A stretch of 64,000 nt of DNA, from the NCBI RefSeq assembly GCF_006547065.1, contig NZ_CP041243.1, positions 1,751,001 through 1,815,000 of the forward strand, written 5' to 3'. Source of the DNA: Brevundimonas sp. M20 (lineage in GTDB: Bacteria; Pseudomonadota; Alphaproteobacteria; Caulobacterales; Caulobacteraceae). The notes below the pieces were generated by a model, which ran no database searches, had not been told where the DNA came from, and worked only from the letters and a program-made list of their open reading frames with translations. The position numbers and the translations under genes are program-made. Positions 40,621-49,628 of the stretch are shown piece by piece. The stretch's first letter is position 1; every line of letters begins with the position of its first letter.

Positions 40621-43600
40621 CTAGAAGCGCACCCGCATGCCGACCGTCGCGGAGAGTGCATCATAGTCCGAGCCCAGATCCGCCTGGCCTTCGGCGAAGG
40701 TCTCCAGACCGGAGGCGTTGCGGTAGGAAACGCCGAAGCGGCCCTCTCCCCAGGTCTCCACGCGATCCGTCTCGACCCATGCGGTTTCGCCGCTGGTCAG
40801 GCGTAGTCCGTAATCGTCGCCGAAGCTCCGCAGCACGGCCGCCCCCCCGTAGAAGCCCAAGCGGCCGCCGCCGGGCATCGCGGTCGAACCGCCGACGCGC
40901 AGGCCGAGGCGGAGCGCGACATCGTCGGCGTCTTCGAAGGCCAGGGTCTGGGCGCCGTTGGTCAGATCGTCGGCGGAGGAGCGCATCCAGCGAAGGCCTC
41001 CCAAGGGCTCGACGAACAGACCGGCCCCGCCGAAGCGGTAGCCGACCTCGCCTTCCGCGCCCCAGCTCGAGCCGCTGAGTTCGACCTCCCGCGACAGGGC
41101 GCCGCTGGCCACATCCGTCTCGTGACGATCATATTTCACCAGCAGGCCGGCGAAGGCTCTTCCCCGGGTCGCGGCGGCGTAGCCGCCCAGGCTGAAGGTC
41201 GAGACATCGAACGCGTCGACGGACTGACGGTACTCGAGCGTGGACCGGCCATAGCCCCCGGTCACGCCCAGACGGAGAGTTTCGTTGATCGGCTGATCAT
41301 AGCCGAACTGGGCGCCCTGACGATCCTGTCGATAGTCCAGCGCGACGGCGTCGCCTCCCGCCGTTTCCGTCGTCCAGTCTCGCGAGGACTCGCCCGTCTG
41401 CAGGGCGAACCAGAACCCGCCGTCCGCGTCGCCCGAGACGCCCAGATCGCGCGTGCGCGCCGCTTGCGAGCGCCACAGATCCGCGCTCGAGGTCCAGACC
41501 GAATCCAGGGCCTGCAGAAGCCCCGTCTGCCGGTAGGCGGCCGCGCTCGCCGCCGTCTGCAGCGCATAGCGGCGCGCGTCGGCGTCGTAGGAGAGACTGT
41601 GCCCGACAAAGCCCCGGTCACCTTCACCCTCCGCCATGGCGAAGGCGCCGACGGAGGAGCCCGCGCCGACCTCCGCCACGACGATGCCCTGCGGCGTCCC
41701 CAGGGTCGCCTGGGAATAGTCGCCGTTCAGGGTCAGATAGGTCGTGCCCGTGGCGGCGCCGGCGATCACGATACGGTCCGCAACGCTCCCTGCGAGGTCG
41801 ACGTCCAGGGCGACGGTCGAGCCGCTCAGGCCGATGAACGCCCCCGACACCGTCAACCGATCACCGATGGCCCCGTTGCGCAGATCGATGAGCCCGGCGT
41901 TCTCGAAACGCTCGAGATCGCGCAGGACGAAGGCCCGGGGAGACGCCCCTTCCCCGAAGCGGACCACGCCCGTGTTGACCAGGAGGTCCACGCCGCCGCC
42001 GAACTCGCTGTCCCGGCCGATCTCCCACAGGCCGGCGTTCTCGAAGCGATCGTCGCCGCCGGCCGTCGAGAGTGAGCCGAAGATCTGGCCGGTGTTGCGC
42101 AGCGAAAGCGCCCCGTCGGTGATCCGCACGGCATGCCCGGATCCCGCGACGACGACACCGGCGTTGGCCACGGTGGCGACGCCGCCCAGTCCGAACGGCT
42201 GAGGCGGGAACGGGGTCTCGAAGGGCAGCTGATCGTAGCCCGGATTCGGGCAGGGATTGACCCAGCCGGCCTGCCCCGTGTTGGGCAGCACGCAGCGCGC
42301 CCCGGCCGCGAGCACCAGGCCGTCGACGCCGCCTTCCACCCTGGCTCCGGCGCCGATCGTGACAGCCACGCTCTCTCCCTGGGCGGAGATGGCGGTCCCC
42401 AAGGTCGAGCGCGCGGTCCCGTGCAGGTCGATCCGGGCGGCGCCGATCATATTGGCGTCAAGGGCGAAGCTGTCATAGGCAAGCGCATCCCCCACCGTCA
42501 GTCGCGCATCGCCCAGACCCCGCGCGCTGACGCCCATGGAGCCCGCGCCGCTCACCTCGACCCGCCGCACCGAGACCTCGATGTCCCCGTCGAACGCGAA
42601 CGGCGGGGGGAAGTCGCCGCCCTGCAGCTCCTCGAAGCGCGTTCGGGCGCGGATGCCGTCGGCGCCGTCTCCCGAGGTGACGACGGAGTCGGCGGCGATC
42701 AGCGTATCGCCATGCTGGCCCAGTCCGAAGATGCCGTGAGCCTCGAGGCCCCGGGTCGTGACCGGACCGGCGGCCCGCACCCGCGTGGCCCCATAGCTGC
42801 TGTCGACGGACAGACCGACCGCCTGATCGCCCAGCGTCTCGACCGGCCCCGCCGCGAACACATCGGCGTCTCCCGACGTCGCCCGGACCAACACGCCTTC
42901 CGACGCCAGGCCGCTCGTCGAAATGGCGCCCGTCACCGTCACCCTCGCCTCACGGCCCGTCGCGAAGACGCCTCGCGAGATATCCCCGTATGTGACGGCC
43001 GAGCCCAGGACGCCCTGCACGGACCCGAACAGGCTGGAGACATACAGAGCCTGCGCATTGTACCCGCGTGTCACGACCTCGTCCGCACGGGCGCTGGCGT
43101 TTCCGCTCTGACTCGCCGCGGCGACCCCGTAGGTGAAGTCCCCGCCGACGTCCGCGAAGCGCACGTTCGCCTGGGCGGAGCCCGCCTCGCTCTGGACGAC
43201 GACGCCCCCGCCCCGGTCGCTGGTCACGGACCCGACGTCGGCGAGGGCGAGCCCGTCCCGCGTGGCGATCGCGACGCCCACGGTGTTCTCGCCGCTCAAC
43301 TGGAGCGACCCGACATAGACGGTCGCACCGCCGTCCGCCGTGACGGCCACGCCCGCGCCGTTGGCGCCCTCGATCGAAATATCGCCCACGCTGACGAAAC
43401 CGGAGCCGAGGGTGTCGAGGTTAACCCCCTGGTTGTTGTCGCCGACCAGATTGATCGATCCGACGCTGATCTGGGTGTCGCCGAAATAGGCGTTCCCATC
43501 GGCGTCAAATCCCCCATTTCCGACGCGCACGCCCCAGACGTAATCGCCTTCCCCGCGGATCTGGTTGACGCTTACCGCGATCGGGCCGGCGCCGAAGGCG

Positions 43601-44349
43601 GTGACGCCGTCCGCCGCGAAGCCGGTGGTGTCCACCGTGTCGGCCGTGATCCAGATGGATCCAAGTCCGCCATCGGCGACGACGCCCAACGCGAGTTCGC
43701 CGTTCGTCGTCACCGAGCCCACATCGATCCGGATCGCGCCATCGGTGGAGACCACAACGCCCTCGGCGTAGGCGCCGCGGGTCTCGACCGACCCCGCGCG
43801 CACGGTGATGTCTCCGATCAGACTCTCGGCGGAAATACCCCTGGCGTAGTCGCCGACGGTCGACACCCGATCGACCTCGATAACGGTCGTCCCCTCGTGA
43901 TTGAACGTCGCGACGCCGTCGGCGCCCGTCTCCCCGTCGGAGACGGCGAAGACGTCGCCCATGCGGATGAAGATGTCGCCGGCGCCCTCGACAAGGGCCG
44001 AGACCGCGGTCGCATTGCGCGTCGTCACGGAGGCTCCGGCCCCGTCATAGGTGATCCCCGCGTTCTGCGTGACAGTATGCAGCCCGGCGCGATAGTCGAC
44101 CGGTGCGATGAAGACCCCGTCCTCGAGACGGATGAAGACGTCCGTCGTCATTTCGCCGCCGTACCAGACGCCGTTGTCATAGCGGTTGTCCGCCGAACAG
44201 GTGACGACCCCGTCGACGGGCGCGCCGCAGGCGTCGTTGGGGTGAACCTGGGCCCGGGCCTGGCCGGCGGCCAGGGTGAGGGCGGCGGCGGCGACGCCGG
44301 CGGTCAGGGCGAGCCGCGAGCCGTTTCCGGCCATGAATGGGCGAGTCAT
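40621..44349 (-). CDS. Large autotransporter (type V secretion) adhesin-like protein
   Basis: This 1242-residue protein has a signal peptide (ALTAGVAAAALTLAAGQARA) and a passenger of about 900 residues made of beta-helix-like repeats of some 30 residues. The recurring theme is D-I-x-V-x-x-G-S-V-x-T-x-G-x-x-A-x-G-V. A beta-barrel autotransporter domain follows from about residue 960 (GGFWFALQTGESS, YDRHETDVASG, GGLRWMRSSADD) and ends in VGMRVRF. Cysteines are few (CGAPVDGVVTC near the N-terminus, CVLPN...CPNPG mid-protein). The ATG at 44349 has a GAGG site. It is divergent from a FecI-like sigma gene, which may control it. Confidence 0.9.
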   Translation of the reverse strand: MTRPFMAGNGSRLALTAGVAAAALTLAAGQARAQVHPNDACGAPVDGVVTCSADNRYDNGVWYGGEMTTDVFIRLEDGVFIAPVDYRAGLHTVTQNAGITYDGAGASVTTRNATAVSALVEGAGDIFIRMGDVFAVSDGETGADGVATFNHEGTTVIEVDRVSTVGDYARGISAESLIGDITVRAGSVETRGAYAEGVVVSTDGAIRIDVGSVTTNGELALGVVADGGLGSIWITADTVDTTGFAADGVTAFGAGPIAVSVNQIRGEGDYVWGVRVGNGGFDADGNAYFGDTQISVGSINLVGDNNQGVNLDTLGSGFVSVGDISIEGANGAGVAVTADGGATVYVGSLQLSGENTVGVAIATRDGLALADVGSVTSDRGGGVVVQSEAGSAQANVRFADVGGDFTYGVAAASQSGNASARADEVVTRGYNAQALYVSSLFGSVQGVLGSAVTYGDISRGVFATGREARVTVTGAISTSGLASEGVLVRATSGDADVFAAGPVETLGDQAVGLSVDSSYGATRVRAAGPVTTRGLEAHGIFGLGQHGDTLIAADSVVTSGDGADGIRARTRFEELQGGDFPPPFAFDGDIEVSVRRVEVSGAGSMGVSARGLGDARLTVGDALAYDSFALDANMIGAARIDLHGTARSTLGTAISAQGESVAVTIGAGARVEGGVDGLVLAAGARCVLPNTGQAGWVNPCPNPGYDQLPFETPFPPQPFGLGGVATVANAGVVVAGSGHAVRITDGALSLRNTGQIFGSLSTAGGDDRFENAGLWEIGRDSEFGGGVDLLVNTGVVRFGEGASPRAFVLRDLERFENAGLIDLRNGAIGDRLTVSGAFIGLSGSTVALDVDLAGSVADRIVIAGAATGTTYLTLNGDYSQATLGTPQGIVVAEVGAGSSVGAFAMAEGEGDRGFVGHSLSYDADARRYALQTAASAAAYRQTGLLQALDSVWTSSADLWRSQAARTRDLGVSGDADGGFWFALQTGESSRDWTTETAGGDAVALDYRQDRQGAQFGYDQPINETLRLGVTGGYGRSTLEYRQSVDAFDVSTFSLGGYAAATRGRAFAGLLVKYDRHETDVASGALSREVELSGSSWGAEGEVGYRFGGAGLFVEPLGGLRWMRSSADDLTNGAQTLAFEDADDVALRLGLRVGGSTAMPGGGRLGFYGGAAVLRSFGDDYGLRLTSGETAWVETDRVETWGEGRFGVSYRNASGLETFAEGQADLGSDYDALSATVGMRVRF

Positions 44350-44601
44350 TGAGGTCCCTCGTATTGGACGTTGCAAAGGTGTCGGCCTCAGACGGCGCCA
44401 TTGCTCCGGACCCATACGGCTTTCTGAAAAATCGCTTCGCCGCCGGCGCCGGAACGACGGCCGACCTGCCGACCGGTCCCGGGAATTCCGCCGCCTCGAC
44501 GCCCCCTCCGGGAGATCGCGCCTCGCACGGACGGCCCTTCGCGGCGGCGTCGCGGCGCCGGTCGTCTTGCGCAGGCGACGAACACCCGGATAGTTCGCGC
44601 G

Positions 44602-45126
44602 ATGGACGCCGCGCCGACCGCCCCGATGGACCGCCTGGAAACCGCCTTCCTGGACCTGCGCCTGGAGCTGCTGGCGCGTGCGCGGGCGATCGATCCGTCG
44701 GGCGACCCGGAGGACGTCCTGCACGAGGTGTGGATCCGGCTTCGGGGCGTTCGCGAGCCCGTGGTCAATCCGCGCGGCTATCTGATGCGGATGATCTACA
44801 CCGCCGTCGTGGACCGGCGACGGTCCCTGCGCCGGTCCGCCGCCCGGGACGGCAGCTGGGCGGCCGAGCGCCGCCCGGACGGCGACCCGACCGCCGCCCC
44901 CGCCGAGGCCGAGCGCAACCTTATCGCGCGCGAGACTCTCCAGCGCGTCGACGCCTGCCTCCGGGGTCTGGGCGAACCGACCAATTCGATCTTCCGCCGC
45001 TATCGCTTCGGCGGCGAGCCGCAGCGCCAGATCGCGGCCGATCTGGGCTTCGCGGTCAGCACGGTCGAAAAGCACCTTCAGAAGGCCTATGTCGCCCTTC
45101 ACCGCCTCAGGGGAGAACGGGGATGA
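44602..45126 (+). CDS. FecI-like ECF sigma factor
   Basis: This 174-residue ECF sigma factor has region 2 around residues 15-75 (SGDPEDVLHEVWIRL, NPRGYLMRMIYTAVVDRRRS). Region 4 carries RQIAADLGFAVSTVEKHLQKAY near residues 139-160. The VSTVEKHL helix is typical of the FecI group of cell-surface-signalling factors. It is the first gene of a three-gene operon with overlapping frames: sigma, FecR-type regulator, STN-type receptor. The divergent autotransporter promoter lies 252 bp away. Confidence 0.92.
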   Translation: MDAAPTAPMDRLETAFLDLRLELLARARAIDPSGDPEDVLHEVWIRLRGVREPVVNPRGYLMRMIYTAVVDRRRSLRRSAARDGSWAAERRPDGDPTAAPAEAERNLIARETLQRVDACLRGLGEPTNSIFRRYRFGGEPQRQIAADLGFAVSTVEKHLQKAYVALHRLRGERG

Positions 45127-46076
45127 CCACCCACGGCGCGAGGATCGAGGACGCCGCCATGGCGTGGCTGATCCGCCTGCAGGACCCCGAGTTCGACCGC
45201 TGGGACGACTGGGAGGGCTGGTTGACGGCGGATCCGGCTCACGCCGAGGCCTATTGGCGGCTCGCCGACGACGACGCGGACCTCGTCGATCCCACGCCGG
45301 CGGCCGTCGCCCGGATCATTCCGCTCGACCGGGCGCGTCCGGCCAGGGCCCGGCGAGGGGCGCCCGCCCGCAGACGCGTCCTGGCGCTGATCGGCGTGGC
45401 CGCCGCCGTGGCGCTCGCCTGCGGACTGGCCTGGACGACCTGGTCGTCGAACCGCGTCCGCGTCATCGAAACCGCGCCAGGCGAGGCGCGCAGTCTGACC
45501 CTGGCCGACGGCAGCCGGGTTCACCTGTCCGGGGGGAGCCGCCTCGCGCTCGCCCGAAACCCCAGACATGTCACCCTCGACGCCGGCCGCGCCCTGTTCG
45601 AGGTCGCGCACGACGACGCCCTCTTCACCGTTCAGGTCGGCGACGCGCAGGTGACGGATCTGGGCACGGTATTCGACGTCACGCGCCTGAACGCCGGCGC
45701 GCGCGTGTCCGTTGCCGAGGGCGCCGTGCGGTATAACGGCGCGGGTCGATCCGAAACCCTACGGGCGGGCGAGTCCCTGACAACGCTGAACGGCCGGATC
45801 ACCCGACGGACGGTCGACGCCGCCGGCGTCGCCGCCTGGCGCGACGGCCGGCTTTCCTATCGCGACGAGACGCTTGAGGTGATCGCCCAGGATCTGGCGC
45901 TGGAGCTGGGCCGGCCCGTCGCGGTCGATCCGGCGGTGGCGCCGCGACGGTTCACCGGCAGTCTGGTGACCACGGGCCCGGACGCCGAGGCGCGCGAGCG
46001 GCTTGCCGGGCTGCTCGACGTCGTCGTCGAGACGGACGGCCAAGGGTGGCGGCTCAGGGCCCGCGCGGCGCCGTGA
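45123..46076 (+). CDS. FecR-like anti-sigma factor
   Basis: This 317-residue protein has an N-terminal cytoplasmic FecR_N/DUF4880-like domain (AMAWLIRLQDPEFDRWDDWE, ADPAHAEAYWRLADDDAD), one transmembrane helix near residues 86-106 (VLALIGVAAAVALACGLAW), a periplasmic FecR beta domain (GEARSLTLADGSRVHLSGGS, VTDLGTVFDVTR) and a C-terminal STN-like segment (LEVIAQDLALELGRPVAVDP). It relays receptor signals to the sigma factor. Start and stop codons overlap both neighbours by 4 nt (ATGA, GTGA), so the three proteins are translationally coupled. Confidence 0.92.
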   Translation: MTTHGARIEDAAMAWLIRLQDPEFDRWDDWEGWLTADPAHAEAYWRLADDDADLVDPTPAAVARIIPLDRARPARARRGAPARRRVLALIGVAAAVALACGLAWTTWSSNRVRVIETAPGEARSLTLADGSRVHLSGGSRLALARNPRHVTLDAGRALFEVAHDDALFTVQVGDAQVTDLGTVFDVTRLNAGARVSVAEGAVRYNGAGRSETLRAGESLTTLNGRITRRTVDAAGVAAWRDGRLSYRDETLEVIAQDLALELGRPVAVDPAVAPRRFTGSLVTTGPDAEARERLAGLLDVVVETDGQGWRLRARAAP

Positions 46077-48439
46077 TCAGGGCCGCGCCGCTGATCCTGG
46101 CCCTGTTGGCGCTCCCCCAGGTAGCGGCGGCCCTGGCCTGGACCTCGGTCCAGGCCGAGGTCCAGGGTCGGGCCCGCGGTCCGGTGGCGATCTCGGTGCC
46201 GGGCTCGACGGCCGACCTCGCCGTGAACCGCCTGGCGGAACAACTGGGCGTCAGCGTGGTCGTCGCCGTTCCGCTCGCCGGCCGCCGCAGCGCCGGTTTG
46301 CGCGGCCGGTACGACGCCGCGGAGGCGTTCGACCGCCTGCTCCGTCCGCTCGGCGCCCGCGCCGTGCGCATCGGGCCGGACAGCTACCGGGTGGAGCCGC
46401 GCGCCGACGAGCGCCCGGCGCGGCGTCCAGCGCCGCAGGCGACATCCGGCCCGCCCGCGCCGATCACCGAGCTGGACGAGATCGTGGTGACCGCCTCGGT
46501 CCGCCGGGGGGGGCTCGACGCGGTCAGCGGCCGCACCCTTCTCGACGAAGAGGCGCTGGGCCGCGCCGGGAACCGGTCCTCCAGCGAAGGCCTCGCCCAT
46601 CTCTCCGCGACGGTGGATTCGACCCGCCAGGGCCCGGGCCGCAACAAGCTGTTCGTGCGAGGCGTCGCCGACTCCGCGGTCAGCGGTCCGCTTCAGGCGA
46701 CGGTGGGACAGTACCTCGGCGATCTCCGCCTGAACTTCGGGTCGCCCGATCCCGACATCGCCCTGGTCGACCTGGAGCGGGTGGAGGTGTTCGAGGGGCC
46801 GCAGGGTTCACGGTTCGGCGCCGGCTCCATCGCCGGCGTGGTCCGCCTCGAACCGGCGCCGCCGGAGCTCGACGTGGCGTCCGGCGCCCTGTCCCTGGCG
46901 GCGTCCCGGCCCCGCCACGGCGGACCGGGCGGCGACGGCGCCCTGGTGGTGAACCGGCCGCTCGGATCCAGGGCGGCCTGGCGGCTGACCGCTTATGGAC
47001 GTCGGGACGGGGGCGTGCTGGACAATCCGGTGCGGGGCGACGACCACGCGGACGCGGTCGATGTCGTCGGCGGTCGGCTCGCCGTGCGGTGGGTGGGCGA
47101 CGACTGGACCGTGGATGCGCTCGGGCTGGCCCAGCGGATCACAGCCGACGACGCCCCGCTGGTCCGCGACCCGGACCGCCTGGAAACCGACCGGCCGCTC
47201 GCCGAACCCTATGACAGTCGTCTGGATCTCGCCGGCGTCACCTTCAGCCGTCGCTTCGGAACGGCCCGCCTCACCTCGGCGACCAGCCTGTCTCGCCAAT
47301 CGCTCGATGAACGGTTCGACGCCACCGTCACGGAGGCCGGCCTGGTGCAGGTCGTCGACCGTCGACAGTCGGTGACGGCCTTCTCCTCCGAGACGCGCCT
47401 GAGCGTCGCCTTCAGCCCGAAGGGTTCGATCGACGGCGGCCTGTCGCTGGTCCGCGCCGACACGGACGTCCAGCGGATGAGACGCCCGTTCCCGCTGGAG
47501 GGCGATCCCGTCGCGCAGGACGCGCTGACGCGGCGGTACGAAGAGGCCGCCCTGTTCGGAGAGGTTTCGCTGCAGCCGAACGCCCGCCTGTGGCTGAGCG
47601 CCGGAGGCCGTGTTTCGATCGTCCGCCTCAATACCCGGCTGCACGGCTCGGACGCTTCTCCCGTCACGCCGGGCGACGCCGAAACCCTGCTCACGCCGTC
47701 GCTCGGCGCGCGCTGGTCCCTGACGGCGGCCGCGTTCGTCTTCGCCCGGTTCGAACAGGGGTTCCGCCCCGGCGACGTCGGAGAGGACGGCGCGTTCGGA
47801 CGTCCCTACCGCGCCGATCGCGTGAGCCTGACCGAGATCGGCTTCGGCTTTTCGCCCGGCGCCCGCTGGCGTCTGGAGGCCTCGACCGGTCGCCTCGACT
47901 GGACCGATATCCAGTCCGACGTCGTCACGGCGGGCGGCGACCTCGTCACCGGCAATATCGGCGACGGCCGCATCATCTTCCTGAGCCTGCGGGGCGACTG
48001 GCGTCCGACCGATCGCCTCACCCTGTCCGGCGGCGTCTTCGTCAACGACAGCGTCCTGCGGACCGCCGAGGTCGGGCTTGTCGTCGGCCGTCACGGCGAC
48101 ATCCCCAATGTGGCGCCGGCGTCCGGCCAGGCCAGCCTTGACTGGGGCCCGCACCCATTCGCCGGGCGCGCCCTGACGCTCTCCGGCGACTTTCGCTATA
48201 TCGGCCGGTCCCGCCCCGGCCTGGGCCTCGGACTCGATACGCCCCAGGGCGGCTATGTCGACGCCGAGCTCACGGCGCGGCTCGGCGACGATCGGGGCGC
48301 CCTGGTGCTGTCGGTCTCCAATCCTTTCGACGTCTCGGCCGCCCGGTTCGGTCTCGGATCGCCCTACCGGCTCACCGACGGCCACGTCGCGCCGGTCAGG
48401 CCCCTCAGCGTGCGCCTCGGCTTCGAAGCCTCCTTCTGA
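46073..48439 (+). CDS. TonB-dependent receptor with signalling (STN) domain
   Basis: This 788-residue FecA-like receptor begins with GTG at 46073 and a signal peptide (IRAAPLILALLALPQVAAAL). An STN domain lies near residues 40-112 (ISVPGSTADLAVNRLAEQLG, YDAAEAFDRLLRPLGARAV), then a TonB box LDEIVVTAS, a plug with LFVRGVADSAV and GPQGSRFGAGSIAG, and a barrel ending SVRLGFEASF. Ligand binding would signal through the FecR-like protein to the sigma factor. The ligand is not known. No heme or siderophore biosynthesis genes are nearby. Confidence 0.92.
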   Translation: MIRAAPLILALLALPQVAAALAWTSVQAEVQGRARGPVAISVPGSTADLAVNRLAEQLGVSVVVAVPLAGRRSAGLRGRYDAAEAFDRLLRPLGARAVRIGPDSYRVEPRADERPARRPAPQATSGPPAPITELDEIVVTASVRRGGLDAVSGRTLLDEEALGRAGNRSSSEGLAHLSATVDSTRQGPGRNKLFVRGVADSAVSGPLQATVGQYLGDLRLNFGSPDPDIALVDLERVEVFEGPQGSRFGAGSIAGVVRLEPAPPELDVASGALSLAASRPRHGGPGGDGALVVNRPLGSRAAWRLTAYGRRDGGVLDNPVRGDDHADAVDVVGGRLAVRWVGDDWTVDALGLAQRITADDAPLVRDPDRLETDRPLAEPYDSRLDLAGVTFSRRFGTARLTSATSLSRQSLDERFDATVTEAGLVQVVDRRQSVTAFSSETRLSVAFSPKGSIDGGLSLVRADTDVQRMRRPFPLEGDPVAQDALTRRYEEAALFGEVSLQPNARLWLSAGGRVSIVRLNTRLHGSDASPVTPGDAETLLTPSLGARWSLTAAAFVFARFEQGFRPGDVGEDGAFGRPYRADRVSLTEIGFGFSPGARWRLEASTGRLDWTDIQSDVVTAGGDLVTGNIGDGRIIFLSLRGDWRPTDRLTLSGGVFVNDSVLRTAEVGLVVGRHGDIPNVAPASGQASLDWGPHPFAGRALTLSGDFRYIGRSRPGLGLGLDTPQGGYVDAELTARLGDDRGALVLSVSNPFDVSAARFGLGSPYRLTDGHVAPVRPLSVRLGFEASF

Positions 48440-48530
48440 AGCGACAGGACGCCGCGGCCTTGTCCGCCGCCGTCAACGCGTCGTTCCGATGCGTCGGCGC
48501 CAGCTCCGCGGCCCAGGGCAACTTTGGAAA

Positions 48531-48561
48531 ATCGCGCAAGTCTTCGCTCCTAGTCGGCAAC
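48531..48561 (+). promoter_or_regulatory. AraC-type direct repeat site C, before Tat-SDR 1
   Basis: ATCGCGCAA at 48531-48539 and CGGCAAC at 48555-48561 are separated by 15 bp, placing the two GCAA cores 21 bp apart. The site ends 49 bp before the SDR start codon and is in the same orientation. It matches the sites at 60994-61024, 62041-62071 and 55538-55567. Confidence 0.6.
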
Positions 48562-48610
48562 TCCCGAGACCCGGTCTCCGTCACCCTGCAGTCCCTTCAA
48601 GGAGATTCCG

Positions 48611-49459
48611 ATGTCCGACACCTCTCGCCGTTCCATCCTGGCGCTCGCCGCCGCCGGTCCCGCCGTCGCCGTCGCGGGCGCCGCCCAGGCCGCCGCGGCG
48701 CCGGGCGCCCGGTCCGCACAGACGCGCCCCGGAGAGGGCCGCGCGGCCCTCATCACCGGCTCCTCCCGCGGGATCGGCGCCGCGACGGCGAAGCGGCTCG
48801 CCTCGGAGGGCTATGCGATCACCGTGAACTACCTGTCCGGCCGGGATCTGGCCGAGCAGGTCGTGCGGGACATCGAGGCCGGCGGCGGTCGGGCCATCGC
48901 GCGCCAGGCCGACGTCGCCGATCCGGCGGCGGTGGCGGCCCTGTTCGACGCCAACGACCAAGCCTTCGGGGGCGTGGATGTCGTGGTCAACAATGCGGGC
49001 GTCATGAACGTGGGCGCCTTCGCCCAGATGACCGACGAAGCCTTCGATCGGATGATCGCCACCAATGTGAAAGGCAGTTTCAACGTGCTGCGCGAAGCCG
49101 CGAAGCGGACGCGGGACGGCGGCCGCATCATCAGCCTGAGCTCCAGCATCACCCTCCAGCGCCCGCCCGGCGGCGGGGTCTACGCGGCCTCCAAGGCGAC
49201 CCAAGACTTCTACACCAGCGCCCTGGCCAAGGAGCTTGCCGGCCGCCGGATCTCGGTGAACGCGGTCGCTCCGGGCGCCGTGGACACCCGGCTCCTGCGC
49301 CAGCACGGCGAGGCGGCGCTGGCTCCGATCCCCGGGATGACCCCGCACGGCCGGATCGGCCTGCCGGAGGACATCGCCAATGTGATCGCCGCCCTGTGCG
49401 CCGACGACGGTGCGTGGATTCATGGCCAGGTCGTCTACGCCAACGGCGGGATCGCCTGA
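48611..49459 (+). CDS. SDR family oxidoreductase with Tat signal (copy 1)
   Basis: This 282-residue protein has a twin-arginine leader (MSDTSRRSILALAAAGPAVA, AQAAAA) followed by a complete classical SDR: cofactor motif TGSSRGIG, NNAG, catalytic Ser in SLSSSI and YAASK. Most SDRs are cytoplasmic. A Tat leader would let the enzyme fold with NAD(P)H before export to the periplasm. It is about 70% identical by eye to the SDR at 61080-61928, same length. An AraC-type gene follows 169 bp downstream. Confidence 0.88.
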   Translation: MSDTSRRSILALAAAGPAVAVAGAAQAAAAPGARSAQTRPGEGRAALITGSSRGIGAATAKRLASEGYAITVNYLSGRDLAEQVVRDIEAGGGRAIARQADVADPAAVAALFDANDQAFGGVDVVVNNAGVMNVGAFAQMTDEAFDRMIATNVKGSFNVLREAAKRTRDGGRIISLSSSITLQRPPGGGVYAASKATQDFYTSALAKELAGRRISVNAVAPGAVDTRLLRQHGEAALAPIPGMTPHGRIGLPEDIANVIAALCADDGAWIHGQVVYANGGIA

Positions 49460-49527
49460 GGACAGGCGCCACACCCCCGGCAGGGCCGCGCGCCGGCGCG
49501 CCGTCCTGCCGGGCGAGGCGGTCGACA

Positions 49528-49558
49528 CCCGCCCGATCGTCCGTCTTATTTGCCTGAT
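49528..49558 (-). promoter_or_regulatory. Degenerate AraC-type site E, before araC 1
   Basis: On the minus strand, ATCAGGCAA (49558-49550) matches ATCGGGCAA in 8 of 9 positions, while the second element is only partly kept (GGGCGGG in place of CGGCAAG). It ends 70 bp before the araC start, almost the same distance and orientation as site B before the second araC gene, where it is 71 bp. Confidence 0.35.
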
Positions 49559-49628
49559 CGTCCCGAGGCGTTGGCGCGCGCGAGGGCCATGGCTAGGATC
49601 GTCCCATCGTGAGCGGAGACGGTCGGAC

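Noticed and set aside
42133..44352. 739-residue plus-strand open frame opposite the autotransporter
   Set aside because: It is antisense to the repetitive passenger; the apparent repeats are the complement of the passenger repeats.
44350..45102. N-terminal extension of the autotransporter frame (total 1493 residues)
   Set aside because: The extension overlaps the divergent sigma gene and its promoter. The signal peptide begins at the ATG at 44349 with a good ribosome-binding site.
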